Assembly: GCA_001692895.1 (NCBI GenBank)
Contig: KV748194.1
Span: 744,001 to 808,000 of the forward strand
Source: Cenococcum geophilum 1.58
Lineage: Eukaryota; Ascomycota; Dothideomycetes; Gloniales; Gloniaceae
DNA: 64,000 bases
Direction of reading: 5' to 3'
The notes below the pieces were generated by a model. It worked only from the letters and a program-made list of their open reading frames with translations. It ran no database searches and was not told the DNA's origin. Shown here piece after piece: positions 1 through 10,915 of this stretch. The position numbers and the translations under genes were made by a program. Position 1 is the stretch's first letter. Every line of letters begins with the position of its first letter.

Positions 1-345
1 GGGCCATCTTTGCGTGGGTTATAGACGTTAATAATTATAATCTCTAGCCCCTCTAGGCGCACCTAGAGAGCTGTGGTAAAGGGGCTATACTATCTACGCT
101 TTTAGTGCGTGGTATTAATATTCTAGCTAATTATAAAGCAGACCTTTATTATAGGGAGGGCATTATACGTAAGTGTAAATCCTCTTAGGCAGTACGTTAA
201 TTTGGTATATCTATTATATACTAGCTTCTGGACTGTAAGGACCTGGTAGTCCGCTAGCGTAACGCTGTTAAAGAAGGGGCGGCATGCCCCTTAGTTTGCA
301 TTTCCGTAGTTATACTAGATAATTATACACCTACTTATCTGGAGT
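1..345 (-). pseudogene. LINE A ORF2, endonuclease domain start (partial)
   Basis: Minus-strand translation from about 340 shows the N-terminal signature of an apurinic-type LINE endonuclease: a short beta strand ending in IIQYN.GNAN, then a segment with VTLADYQVLTVQKL (E of the VQE motif changed to K) and a later IIIINVYNPRKDGP that corresponds to the VYNP motif. Such endonucleases nick the target for target-primed reverse transcription. The frame is interrupted by RIP-type stops, and the rest of ORF2 is beyond the window edge. Confidence 0.8.
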
Positions 346-639
346 GGGTATGGGTTTATCTATATCTGTGTCCTATTCCTCTTTATTTTCGCTAGTAACT
401 GTTATTACTTTATTAACGCGAAGCTGGAGCCTTAATTATAATCTATCTCTGCTTGCTTTATTAATAAAAGATAGTTTACCTGGTCCCCGTTTAAGTAGTT
501 ATTCTTAGGTCCCTAATAATTTCTATCCTCTTTTCTTATTAGTGATGATTATAAAATTTCCTAGTATTAGGGGTTGGTGTGGTATTATTTCTATGGCTTC
601 TTGTATACGGAGCAACTGCGTTAAAAGGGCTATCTTTTT

Positions 640-1985
640 TACTTAGATACCCTTAAGGTAGCTCTAAAAGGTCCTATATTCCTTTCTTTGCCATACTTTA
701 TAGGCTTTACTATAGTTAACGCAGGATACCCTTTCCTTAGGGCAGTCTATAGTGCTATATAGTCCTACGTATTATCCGCATTTTATTAGCTTTCCGCATA
801 CGCTTTGTATATATCCCTATTAGTTATATTGGTAGCATTACTTTATAATTAGGCTGTTCTTAAATAGCCTAGTCTTAAAAAGCTAGGATTTAATAACTAT
901 TCCACTTTATATAATCTTTTACTAGATTACCTAGGTTAGGATACTAATAACTAATATTCCTTTGGTCTTCTTAGGTTCTCTTTAGGCGCTGCTAGGGTTT
1001 GCCTAGCGTCTTACCTACGCTTTAGGGTCGTGTAGCCATCGGATCTAGCTAATGGCTACCCCCAGCATAAGGTGCTTTATAGCTTTGTAGATAGATTAGA
1101 TTAGTTCCTAGTTATCTACGTTCCTTCCGCTATTAATTAGGGTCTTAAGTAGGACCCTAGGTACTTTTAGGAGGTAGTTTTTTCTTAGTATCTTAAGTCC
1201 TGGCGTGTCTGGTCCGTTTAGGATTTAATCCTTTATTATTTAGGAGGGGACGTAAATATCTACATCCCTACTATTAAGGGTGCGTACGGCGTATACGCTT
1301 AGTATTATTCTCTGGATAGTCTTAAGGAGCTCCCCTAGTTTGTGGCCTTGGGGCTCCTTAAGCCGGACACATACGGTTGCCCTCTGTGGCGCCGCGACTG
1401 CGTTTACTGTGCGGGCCGCCTGCGCAGCAACAGCTGCCCAGGTCTAGCCCTGTATTAAGGGGGCTCCTAGTCCTAAGGGTCCTCCTTTACGCATTTCCTT
1501 TTGGATTTCCTTAATGCTGGCTTTAATCCGGTTAAGTTGGGTCTTAGTCTCCTTTTCCTGGGTTATTTGCGGGGCTAGACGCGTTAAAAGGGCTTTAACG
1601 CGTTATATTGCCTTTTAGACGGCAGCAAGTATCTAATACCGTGGAATTTCTTCCTCCTCTTTTATGAGATTATCTTTAATTTGTCTGAGTGTTTCTTTTA
1701 ATTTTTACCATTACTGGTTAAGCTAGCAGCTGGCCTTTTTATGTTATTGCCCACCTGGTTCGTGGTTTAGCTCCCTTATGTTACGACTTTCGCGACTCTA
1801 GCGGGAAGCTTGCGTCCCGCTATTGTCCCCCATGCCTTGCAGATGGGGGCGACGTGGTTTTGTGGGGTTTCCTAGGGCGGGGAGTAGAATTCCGATGTCG
1901 AATTGCTTTATTAAGTGGTTTTTGGGCTGGTTTCGCTGCTGTTGCGGCTTTTTAGATAATTTAATTAGGGGGTCCTAAATAGACA
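640..1985 (-). pseudogene. LINE A ORF1 (Gag-like, zinc-knuckle) pseudogene
   Basis: The minus strand encodes a Gln/Lys-rich coiled N-terminal part (about 1,985-1,500), then a segment ending in VRLKEPQGHKLGELL (near 1,330), the RNA-binding part containing IKHLMLGVAIS.IRWLHDPKA (near 1,080-1,000), and finally CCHC-type zinc knuckles (about 860-700) of the form CYQYN..GYIQSVCGK, ..KCG.., ..DCPKERVSCVNYSKAYKVW. These are the ORF1 landmarks of Tad-like LINEs, where the protein binds element RNA. His to Tyr and Cys to Tyr changes in the knuckles are what RIP produces (CAT to TAT, TGT to TAT). Boundaries are approximate because stops interrupt the frame. Confidence 0.8.
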
Positions 1986-2098
1986 TTAATTTAGCATAAC
2001 TAAAGGGTATCCTATGCGTTTTTGGCTAATATATCTTTTAAGAAACGCGCGGCTTAAAAGAAGGTTAAGAAGTTAATAACTTAGAGTACTAGCCTCTA

Positions 2099-2133
2099 CG
2101 TAGCCGAAATAAGTGTCGGTTTGGGGCACGTGC
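2099..2133 (+). repeat. Left terminal inverted repeat of mariner-like element
   Basis: Thirty-five bases identical to the reverse complement of 3,528-3,562, ending in GGGGCACGTGC. Preceded by TA. Confidence 0.9.
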
Positions 2134-2169
2134 GCACCCACCAAAATCATGCTTCACGATCATCGTTTA

Positions 2170-3530
2170 CAACACCATAATACAGCCAAATCAATTCAAT
2201 ATCGAGTNATCTGCCCGTCAGCCCTAATGCACTCATGCAGGCGCTTCGTATACCAGCTGTACATCTCTGCAATCTTCTCCTGATCCACTTAATTCTTCCA
2301 AACATCTATAAAACGCTCCAATGCTATATCCTCCTCTTCTACGCGCTTTAAATGGAACTTCTTCTTAACAGAATGGGCTAAGGACTCCACAATTAATAGA
2401 TCTAGTAATAGACCAGGCAATGTTAGAAGCTTTAAGTCCCATTCCTTTACCTAGGCTAAAGACTCCCTTAATTTATGCGCTGAATCTACATCCTAACATA
2501 AAGTAATTCCCTTAATATTAAACTTTAAAAGAAGCCATGGCAACACCTGCTCGGTGTAGGCTTTTAAGCTTATTTTACCTACCTAGTTATCTACCTTATA
2601 TAAGAAGAACTTCTTCTAGGTCCTACTAATAACAACAAAGACATTAAACAGTTTAAAATACTTCTTCTCTTAGGCCTTCTCCTTTTCATCCTTTTTAGTA
2701 ACTCCCTTCTTCCTATAAACATTCTGTGGCAAATAGCGGTAAAGATTACCACTCCTTTTTTTAATTCTATGGGTTTCTTCTGCACCTAAACCAAAGTAAT
2801 ATTTATCGCAAAAAGCAACATTATTCCAGTCCTTAGGATGGGGTCTTTCTTTTAGCTGTAAATAGTACCAATTCTTCCTTTTATCTGCCTGCTCTGGGTT
2901 AAGCCACTTCTCTTCCTCTATCTTTGCATTAATATATCCTTCATCCTCTTTCATAGCTCTTTAAATTGGCTTATTTCCAAGAGGTTAGCGACCTATTCTC
3001 CAAGTTAAAACCATTAGAAGATCTTTGCAATTTAGGGCCTCTTAAACAATAGTCTGCCATAGGGCTGATTTTAAGTCTTAATTAAGATTAGGGTCGTCCA
3101 AATACACGGCAATAGCGTGGGTGTCTTCCTTTATAAGGGCTCGATTTCTCCCTCTTATTTCTAGCCTAGAATTATATATAGTTCTACATTGCTTTGAGGC
3201 TATAATACGTTACTAAGAGCGCTTAGTAATTCCAGTAGCCTGCTGTATAATAGCTGGAGGAATAGCCTTACCCAGTAATTGGCCAAAGATTTTGGCGTAG
3301 AGAACTCCTATGCGTAGAGGAGTCTTTAAATACTTATTTTCCCCATCGTTGTGGTATAATTCTAGGGGTGGGGTAAAGTATTTAGCCCGCATCTTTCGGG
3401 ATGCAGGCTCCTTAGTGACTCGGGTTATAATTGGTAATTGCACCGAACGAATTTGGGTGCGAAATGGTGGTGTCGTGAGGTTTGTTATGATTGAGGCATG
3501 CTCAGGGGCTTTGTTTGGGTGGGGCGTGCA
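2170..3530 (-). pseudogene. Tc1/mariner-like DDE transposase, degraded
   Basis: Minus strand. The N-terminal third (about 3,530-3,213) is open and contains the basic segment ASRKMRAKYFTPP. A middle open piece (2,954-2,670) has NWYYLQLKERPHPKDWNNVAFCDKYYFG, where the family normally has its first catalytic Asp. The C-terminal third (about 2,640-2,190) reads KVDN.VGKISLKAYTEQVLPWLL, then QDVDSAHKLRESLAWVKEW-like and LTLPGLLLDLLIVESLAHSV, then MYSWYTKRLHECIRADGQ. These correspond to the second Asp and the final Asp/Glu region of fungal Tc1-like (DD34-type) transposases. Internal stops and frame breaks make it inactive. The true start codon is uncertain. Confidence 0.8.
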
Positions 3531-3562
3531 CGTGCCCCAAACCGACACTTATTTCGGCTACG
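3528..3562 (-). repeat. Right terminal inverted repeat of mariner-like element
   Basis: Perfect inverted copy of 2,099-2,133, followed by TA at 3,563-3,564. Confidence 0.9.
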
Positions 3563-5950
3563 TAGAGCTAGCTTACCGCTAAAATATATAACGTTAATAA
3601 TAATATAGAAGTTAAAGTTATAGTTATCCTTAAGGGTAAACTTAAATCGGCTAGGGGACTTCTAGTTTATTTAGTAGTAATAATAGTACTTTATAAGATG
3701 CTTAATTACCTTAACCTTTACTTTATAGCCTGCTTATTAAAGAACCCTAAATAATTAATAAACGGATAGGTGGCCAAAATAACGGTGCAGTTGGCGTAAT
3801 TCCAACTTAATTAAGTAACTTTAAGTAATACTCTTTTCTAGTTAATAAAGGAGCAACTAGGGGTAACCCTACTTGCGTATAACAGGCACCTAATTATCTC
3901 CCTAAATAAGTATATTCTTAAGATTATTAAGCCTAACGCCTAACTTATTTATATCTTTAATGTAAAATAGAAATAGGGTATTTGTGGGAATAATATAAAA
4001 AGTAATATACCCTAAGGGGGTTTAAACCCTAATTATGCTAAAAAAAATTATAGTACCTTTTCTAAAACAAATTATATATTAGCCTACCGTTAATTAGTTA
4101 ATCTAAACAGAGCTATTAAGCTGCTAAAAAGCTTAAACTTAAGGTTCTCCTACTATAGATACTCCTACGGCTCCTATATCTAGCATAATACCATAAAAGA
4201 CATTTACTAAGTATCTGTTGTTAAAGGGAAATGCAGAACTCTCCTTTAGCTTATTAAAAATATCTAACTTCGTAATAGAATAGAGCGTAGATTAGTTATT
4301 AAGAATAGCGACGGTTTATATACCATCTACCTTACTATACTTAGTAAAGTATTAGTTAAAAGAGTAGTTCTCAATTTCTATATCTATAAGGAGCTATTTA
4401 GTCTCATTAACCTTACCCTTAAAATCTTCTACGCCTTTATATTAAACTAGGAAGCTTTAAAAATAGGCTATAGTAACCTTACAATTTCTAATATTTCTTA
4501 TACTCTAACGAAACTTATTATATACCTCCTTTCACTTATTAAGGGAGTGTCTAGTTAACTAACAATTTGGCTTCTTATAAATGTAGTACTTTTTTTAGCA
4601 ATTATTTTAAAATAAACCTTTATAAGGACCTCTACGGTTGCCTTATAGTCGACATTAATTATACCCTCTTCTATATTCGCTACCACGGCCACTATATATT
4701 TAATTAGTCTAGTTATAATCGTGCTAGTCGGGAATACTTATTTAGGTAGGGTTTTTAGTATAAAACTATTAAGATTCTTATATTTATATCGCAGTACCTA
4801 TAGCGGAGCGTAGCTTAGCATATACTCCTTTAAACGTATCTATAGGTTTATATAGCGCTAAGTTACACTTAAGAACGCTATAGCATGCTAAGATAACCTA
4901 GTCCCTTAGGCTGTTTTTATTTTAGTAAGTTTTAGTAAGGCTATATTAGATTTTCTAGAGTTTATTAAAAAGTAGTTAAAGGTACTCTAAATAAGTCTTT
5001 ATTAGGTTAGAAGTAATAACTCTTTAAAATATAGTCTCCCGCTATTCGGATATATAAAGTTAGCGATTTTTATTAGTCTTAAAGTAGGCTCTAATAAGCT
5101 AAAGCATTATATTAAAGTTATAGTTTTTACCCGTAATATAGTTATAATAAAATATTACTACCTATCCTTTTAATATAATAGAGAAAGCGTAGTAGTACTA
5201 GTGGCGTTAAATTTTAACCTTATTACAATAGTTATAAAAGACCTATAGTTTTGCTCTAAGTATATTATATAGTTCTCCTTTAAACTTCTTCTCTTTATCC
5301 AAATATACCTTTATTAGATTTATAACTTCTTATAGTAAAGGCTTACCGGTTAACTAGGGTAGAGGAGGTAAAGGCAGAGTAACTCTAAGTAGGAGAGCAC
5401 CTCTAGGTAGGAGAGTAGCTTTAGGTAGGGGGTTAGCGTTTTAGGGGTTTTAATATAAATTAAAGTTGCCTTCTAAAGAATATGGGTTATTTTTAGGTTT
5501 CCATAGTTAATATATAATTTTAGCTTCCGTCTATATTAGTTCTTCTATACTAGTAATAACGGCCTAAATATTACTAGTAATTAGGTTACCGTTTTTAGTA
5601 ATATATACCCTATTCCTATAAAGGAAGTCTTAAAAATCCTAAACAATATTAACGTTGCTAAGTGCCTAGGTATTAGCAGTCTATCTTATAAAATCCTCCC
5701 TAAAATACTCCTATAGTTATAAATCGGCGTAATATTTATTTTGGTAGAATATAATATAGTATAAGAGAAAGCCGTTAACTTGTTTTGCGGTATAAGTTAT
5801 TATATTAAAGGCGAATTTATCCTAATCTTTATTAATAAGTTTCGCGTACTTAGCTACCCNTAGTANTAAGGAGTCTTTTTAGTTATTTAAAGTAGGCGTA
5901 GCCATGTTTTCGGAGGGAGGGAAGTGTTATTAGTATAGGGATTATCATTT

Positions 5951-6007
5951 GGTACGCGTTCGTGGTTTAGTACGCGTTCGTTATTTAGTACGCATTTATA
6001 ACGTATA
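5951..6007 (+). repeat. Short tandem repeat, 18-20 bp unit, three copies
   Basis: Three adjacent units: 5,951-5,969, 5,970-5,987 and 5,988-6,007, sharing GTACGCGTTCGT followed by a TTTA-type tail. The third copy is more diverged (GTACGCATTTATAACGTATA). Confidence 0.7.
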
Positions 6008-6019
6008 TTTGCGATTATA

Positions 6020-6200
6020 GGGCTTAGGACTAGTTCTAGCCTTAAATCGCAAAGACTTATAAAGCGTGTTATTCTATATAATAGACGCAAGAATCTATAA
6101 TCTTAAAAAGGCTTAGGACTAGTTCTAGCCTTTAAATCCTTAGATTTATAGAAGAGTTCTATTTAAGGTTTAGGACCAATTCTAACCTTAAAAGATAGCT
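6020..6200 (+). repeat. Spaced direct repeat with palindromic core
   Basis: The word GGCTTAGGACTAGTTCTAGCC occurs around 6,020, again around 6,110, and in mutated form (GGTTTAGGACCAATTCTAACC) around 6,165, each followed by TTAAA. The core CTAGGACTAGTTCTAG-like stretch is nearly palindromic. Spacing is about 90 and 57 bp. Confidence 0.55.
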
Positions 6201-6425
6201 TCCTCTAGTACGAGTAGCACTGGTATAATAGCTTATCTCTTCTTAGTAGAATACCTAGCTGCTCTATAGTATAACAGTAAAGTTAACTACTAATTAGTAT
6301 TAGTTATATAAGGTGATATTACGTAGCTACGGTTCGTAAATAGTATAATAATTGTTATTCTTTTGTTTGGAATGAGGGAGGGCGAGAAGCTTAAGGCTCC
6401 TCGCTACGCTAGTGCCGCGGCAGCA

Positions 6426-6485
6426 TGTAACGGCAACTTGCCGCACGTAACGGTAACTTACTATATGTGACGGCAATATACCTTA
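6426..6485 (+). repeat. 20-bp tandem triplet
   Basis: Three 20-bp units: 6,426-6,445 (TGTAACGGCAACTTGCCGCA), 6,446-6,465 and 6,466-6,485, each starting with TGTAACGGCAA or a one- or two-base variant. The differences look like RIP transitions. Confidence 0.7.
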
Positions 6486-6548
6486 TATAGTAACTACTTG
6501 CCTTTATTCCTAATAGTTTTAGATCTAAAATATAAATATAACCCGGCT

Positions 6549-7422
6549 GGTATAACTTCTAGCGCTCCTTTATTAACTGATTATAGTTCTAAAGGCTATT
6601 CTAAAGGTAAGGCTAGGGCTATTATACCTTAGGGCGCTAGGACTACTGCGTTAAACCTTAGTCCTAATATATTTAATAATAAGGTAGCGTCTATAGAAAT
6701 TAACTAGGAGCTAAAGGATATAAGTAAGCTTAAAGAAGATGGCTTCCGAAATACTACTTCTAAACATTTACCGGCATTTATTAATACTTTAGAGAATATT
6801 AATAAGCTAGCAGTATTATACCGCCTAATGCCTTTACCAATTTTAAAAAAGGGTACTGCTTTAAAAGAACAGATAATTAATTCCAGTATTTTCTAACCTT
6901 CTATATAGAAGACAATATAAGCGGAAATAAATGCTGTCCGTAAAAAGGTGTCTTTAAAACTCTAGGTTAGTGTTGTTAATATATAGGATAATATAAATAT
7001 AAAGCTTAAGGCGGAAGGCGTAGATAATATAGAATAAAGGCAATAAATAGAGAAGGGGTGCAGGCAGCTTTGGAGGAGTTGAAGGTGTACTAGGTATTAG
7101 GTTATTTTTTTTCTATCCTTAAGCGTTTCTTACCTACTAAATAGGGTCTATAAAGAAACGTTAGGGGATAACGTTTTAGGTGGGGGTAGTAATATAGTAG
7201 TATAGAATGCTCCTTAGTTATTTTAGTTTATTTCTTATTACGTGCGGGGGGCTTAGGGTTATATATATTATAGAAGCAACCTAGGCTTTAACCTTATTCT
7301 AAAAAAAATCTAACTTACCCTCTAGTTATTCTTCTACCTTTTTAGCGTGACTTATTTAGTCCCATTCCCCTTATAATGCTTAATTAAGTATTATCTTTTA
7401 GTATTAGGCTTTGCTCTTCCAC
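6549..7422 (+). repeat. Dispersed repeat copy 1 (end of Gag-like frame plus downstream)
   Basis: About 870 bp matching 14,788-15,677 in direct orientation. Both begin with GGTATAACTT and end near TTATCTTTTAGTATTAGGCT. Differences are mainly C/T and G/A transitions with a few short indels. The first half corresponds to the C-terminal part of the unrecognised large reading frame at 12,165-15,370. The second half contains GGATAACGTTTTAGGTGGGG and a stretch of low coding clarity. Confidence 0.75.
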
Positions 7423-7977
7423 ACTAGCTCTTTATTATTTACTACTATAATTAGATCAGTGTCTATATATTACCTTCCCTTTTAAAAAGTAGCTAGATTT
7501 AATTAACCTATAGCTTTACCTATAGGCTTATTAAAATATTAGATACTTAGTTTAACTTTAATAATATTCTTAACAAGATTCTTAAATCTACTCCTTTTCC
7601 TTAGCTTCTACTACAGCTTCTACTACTTCCTCCACTACCTCTATAGAGGAAGCCTTATATCTAACTTAAATGGCTACCTTTTAGAAATAGGCCTTAATAG
7701 ATATTATTTATACGCTAACGGCTAAATCGGGAAAGTAGTATCTAGTAATAGCTAGAGAGTACCTTTTAGGCTAGCTAGAGGCAAGAGCTCTAATAAATGT
7801 AATATCTAAAGCAGTAGCGAAATTTATATAGGAAGAGGTTATCTAAGATAGGGAGTGTTTAGATAACTTTTTATTAACAAAGGACTAGAGAATAAGGATA
7901 TAGTTACTATTCTCGCAGAAATATATAGGATTTATTAAGTAGTTATATTAGCCTACTATCTATAAAGATAAGGCCTA

Positions 7978-8069
7978 CTCGGCCCCTACTGGGTCTCCGA
8001 CTTTTGCTGCGCAAAAGGCCTCGCGTAGCGAGGCCCTACTAGCTCAACGATAATCACACTCAACGATAA
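7978..8069 (+). repeat. Left TIR of pogo-like element, with two internal hairpins
   Basis: 92 bp. Contains two perfect palindromes: TTTTGCTGCGCAAAA and GGCCTCGCGTAGCGAGGCC. The inner end has two direct copies of CTCAACGATAA. It matches the right end except for a 2-bp (CA) indel. Confidence 0.9.
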
Positions 8070-8112
8070 CATCTGTCAAAAATCATCAATTTACTCGTCC
8101 CTAGTGTTTTCT

Positions 8113-10232
8113 ATGGCCAAAAAAAAGCGCGAATTATCTGATTATAATGCTACTGTCCTCCGCATTGAAGCCGCGCTTAAAGAGCTCCGTGCAGTGCCAA
8201 ATCCAAATATCCTCCAATACGCTAGGTCTTACAACCTACCCTACTAGAGGCTTAACCGAGCTTATAAGGGCGGAAAAGATTGTAAAACCCGCTCGAAAAT
8301 AAATGCCCTGCTCACCGAGGAGCAGGACTACTCTCTCCTTCGCTATATTGACTTTATAGACGATATAGGCTTCGGTGTACGCCATGATTTAGTACGCTAG
8401 CAATGCGACGCGATCCTAGCTGCCTTATATACTGGGGCTGGCTCACCCCCTCACTATGGGGTTTATTAGGCTCAGAGATGGCTATAAGAGCACCTATAGT
8501 TTAGGAGAGTTAAAGCAAAGCCTGTAGAGGTATAGAGGAAGCTTACGCAACAGCCAGAGGCTATTCAGAAGTGGTTTAATAAGCTAGGGGTAAAGATTAA
8601 AGAGCTAGCTATAACCCGAGAGGATCTATATAATATGGACGAATGTAGAGTTTAAATTGGGGTTGCTAAGAACCAGTACGTATACACAAAGCACGGCAAG
8701 CAGGTAATTATCCTAGGATTCTACTAGCAATTAATCCCTAACGCTATACGGCAGATATTTATACCTTATTTAAATAACCGTGAGTAAGTCTCCCTAGTAG
8801 AGGCTATCTCAGCTAGCGGCGTCGCAATTGCTCCTATGGTTATAGTCAAAGCAGCGACTATCTTAGAGGGCTAGATTATAGACCTTCCGGACGATTACCT
8901 TATGCATAAAAGCGAAACTGGGTATAACAATGACGAGACGAGTTTAGATTGGATAAAGCATTTTAATAAGATAACCTAGGGGCAGGCTAAGGGCAAATAG
9001 AGACTACTGCTAATAGACGGATATGGATCCCACTTTACTAAAGAGTTCATCGAGTACGCCATAAGTAATAGGATACAGCTTTGGGCGCTCCCTCCGCATA
9101 CTACCCACTTCCTCCAGCCTCTAGATGTAGGGTACTTCCAGCCATTAAAGTGGTACTAAGGCAAGGTGCTTAACTGGGCCTCTCGCAGTGGCGCTACTGA
9201 AATATCTAAGACTGATTTCTTTGCTACTATAGAGGAGGTTCGTCAGCAGGCCTTTAGGAGTAGTACAGTCCTTAGCGGATGGAGGTAAACTGGACTATAT
9301 CCGTTTAAACCTAAGCTAGTTATTAATTACCTTAAGACTCTAGAAGGCACCAATTCTCTACAGGAGGCAGCTGTCCCTCGGCCCTCTACTCCTACTCAAG
9401 TTACTCCCGAGCCCGGCCGCCCTGGCTGGAGTACCCCTCTTACCATACGAACGCTTTATACCCAGAACGCTTAAGTAAGGGGATCGTCGAGCAGTGGCTG
9501 CCGTCGCCAATAGCGATCGATATAGCTCGTACGCTAAGAGGAGGAGAAGCGCAGGCTACCAACTCGGCTAGTTTTCAAAAGGACCTACTTAATACTAAGG
9601 CAGCAGAGAATGCCCGTGAGGAGCGCCGTAAGCGCAAAAGGAGAGTAGTAACAGCTGGCGGAGGACCTGTCTACGCAGGCGAGGCGCGAGAGATGTCAAA
9701 GAAGCGTAAAGTTGATGAGATACAGGCTCTTGATCGACAGTCAGCAAGGCTTAAGGCGCGAGAGCGCCAGAAGGTCTTCACGCGGTGGGCCAAGCTTCGC
9801 CCTACTGTACGCAACCATGGCAAGATATACGGGCGGAGGCAGCTTAAGGACGAGCCAAGGCGTAGGGACGTCTCCAAATGGCTAAAGGATGACTATATTG
9901 AGCTACAGGACCGCTGCTGGGAGTCTATTAAGCGCGCAGGCCCGTACGGGCCGCGCATTAAGGCATGGCCTACTACTAAGGACACTACACCCGCTGCTGA
10001 CGTCGCTGCGCAGCACCAAGCCTCTGACGACCCCTACGAGCTTCTACTACGTCAGAAATGGACTGCAGAGGCGTTAGCTAGTGCTCCTATTGTTATAAAG
10101 GACGACTCTGACTCTGGGGAGAACGCTAGCGGTGAATTAAACACCTCTAGCGCCTCCTTTGGCAGCGATAAGCTTAGAGATTACAAGCGATTTGGATCGG
10201 ATGAACTTCTAGGTGATGAGAGGATTTTATAG
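8113..10232 (+). pseudogene. pogo/Fot1-type DDE transposase, degraded
   Basis: ATG at 8,113 begins MAKKKRELSDYNATVLRIEAAL, followed by a helix-turn-helix DNA-binding region, then the DDE core: LYNMDECRV (first Asp; Gly of the usual DE.G lost), LLLIDGYGSHFTKEFIEYA (second Asp) and LWALPPHTTHFLQPLDVGYFQPLK (third Asp), then GWR.TGLYPFKPKLV. About a dozen TAG/TAA stops sit where Gln or Trp is expected. After LYTQNA (near 9,470) the frame shifts, and a basic, Lys/Arg/Glu-rich C-terminal tail then runs open to the TAG ending at 10,232. The protein would normally cut and paste the element at TA sites. Confidence 0.85.
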
Positions 10233-10280
10233 CCTTATAAAATGGGTGTAGCCTTAATACAATCGTCACAATTGAGTTTT

Positions 10281-10374
10281 TTATCGTTGAGTGTGTGATT
10301 ATCGTTGAGCTAGTAGGGCCTCGCTACGCGAGGCCTTTTGCGCAGCAAAAGTCGGAGACCCAGTAGGGGCCGAG
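10281..10374 (-). repeat. Right TIR of pogo-like element
   Basis: 94 bp inverted copy of 7,978-8,069, with one extra CA between the two CTCAACGATAA words. Confidence 0.9.
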
Positions 10375-10915
10375 TAGTTAAGAGAGGATATTAGCCTTTA
10401 GTAGTAGTGTTAATAAAGTATAGAGGCGATTAGGTGCAGAATCTAATAAAAGCGCTTTCGGCTAATTAAATAACGGTTAAGGCAATAACGGGAATAATAC
10501 TAGTTTAAATGTTTTGTGGATAAGAATATATACCCCCAATTAAGCTCTGCCTTCCTATATAGTAAACACTTCTATAAAATAAGGTAAAGATAATAAAAGA
10601 GTTAATTATTCTAAAAATAAAATAGTTTAAGTAATAAGAGATAAATAACAAAGAAGCTTAGGAGAAGATACGCCGCTATTGTCTAGCTAATAGAGAATAC
10701 CTATAAGGGTAAGCTTAAGTCTGGGGGGGCTTATATTAATATAGGATATAAAGAAGGTAAAAGATATATTACGGTGGTAAAAGCTACAGCCAAAATAGTA
10801 GGGTCCCTTTTGGATTAAAATGGTATTAGAAAAAGGGTTTTATAAACTTAATAGTACTAAAATAAGAGGTAATTTATATAGGAATAGGTTGAAACGGTTC
10901 CTTATATAAGATCTT

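Larger units (their letters stand above)
1..1990 (-). mobile_element. Tad-type LINE retrotransposon (LINE A), 5' part, RIP-degraded, cut by window start
   Basis: Minus-strand reading from about 1,990 downwards gives an ORF1 (Gag-like) followed by the start of an ORF2 with an endonuclease domain, the order of Tad1-clade LINEs of fungi. Conserved stretches are readable through many TAG/TAA stops that replace Gln and Trp codons, so the copy is dead and RIP-mutated. The first 250 bp of the element (about 1,720-1,990) and a patch at 1,360-1,470 keep many CA and TG dinucleotides, so RIP has been uneven. The reverse transcriptase part would lie left of the window. Confidence 0.85.
2099..3562 (-). 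mobile_element. Tc1/mariner-like DNA transposon with 35-bp TIRs
   Basis: A 1,464-bp element bounded by perfect 35-bp inverted repeats beginning CGTAGCCGAAATAAGTGTCG (2,099-2,133 and 3,528-3,562) and flanked on both sides by TA (2,097-2,098 and 3,563-3,564), the target duplication of the Tc1/mariner superfamily. The flanks read CTC-TA and TA-GAG, so the pre-insertion site would be CTCTAGAG; alternatively the inner TA of the palindrome TACGTA is the true duplication. The body keeps many CA and TG dinucleotides, so it is far less RIP-mutated than its surroundings. One ambiguous base is at 2,207. Confidence 0.85.
3565..6548. other. RIP-degraded DNA, identity not recognised
   Basis: Nearly 3 kb of extremely TA-rich sequence with stops in all frames. 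No conserved motif could be matched with confidence on either strand. Ambiguous bases at 5,860 and 5,866. Short tandem arrays near the right end (5,951-6,007, 6,020-6,200, 6,426-6,485) and a less mutated patch at 6,370-6,480 suggest an LTR or regulatory region of the retroelement that follows, but no second copy was found. Confidence 0.4.
7978..10374 (+). mobile_element. pogo/Fot1-like DNA transposon
   Basis: A 2,397-bp element with long inverted termini (7,978-8,069 and 10,281-10,374) starting CTCGGCCCCTACTGGG, flanked by TA on both sides (7,976-7,977 and 10,375-10,376). It carries one degraded DDE transposase of the pogo/Fot1 branch. RIP damage is light compared with the host retroelement, mostly single C-to-T and G-to-A stops. 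The insertion site lies inside a gypsy integrase, so it is younger than that element. Confidence 0.9.
7660..10915 (+). pseudogene. Ty3/gypsy integrase remnant, interrupted by pogo element
   Basis: Left part (about 7,680-7,975) reads KSGKQYLVIARE.LLG.LEARALINV.SKAVAKFI.EEVI, the first half of a gypsy integrase core with the VAREDLSGW-type motif. Right part (10,377-10,915) continues with GLVKRGY.PLVVVLIKYRGD.VQNLIKAL, PPIKLCLP, and a C-terminal GPFWIK..LEKGFYKL..TKIRGNLYRNRLKRF. Removing the inserted element restores one continuous frame across GGCC-TA-GTT, so the integrase was intact when the pogo element inserted. RIP stops occur throughout. No reverse transcriptase was recognised upstream. 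Confidence 0.8.

Noticed and set aside
3310-3582. 90-codon plus-strand open frame over the mariner TIR
   Set aside because: Antisense to the transposase remnant and runs into the inverted repeat.
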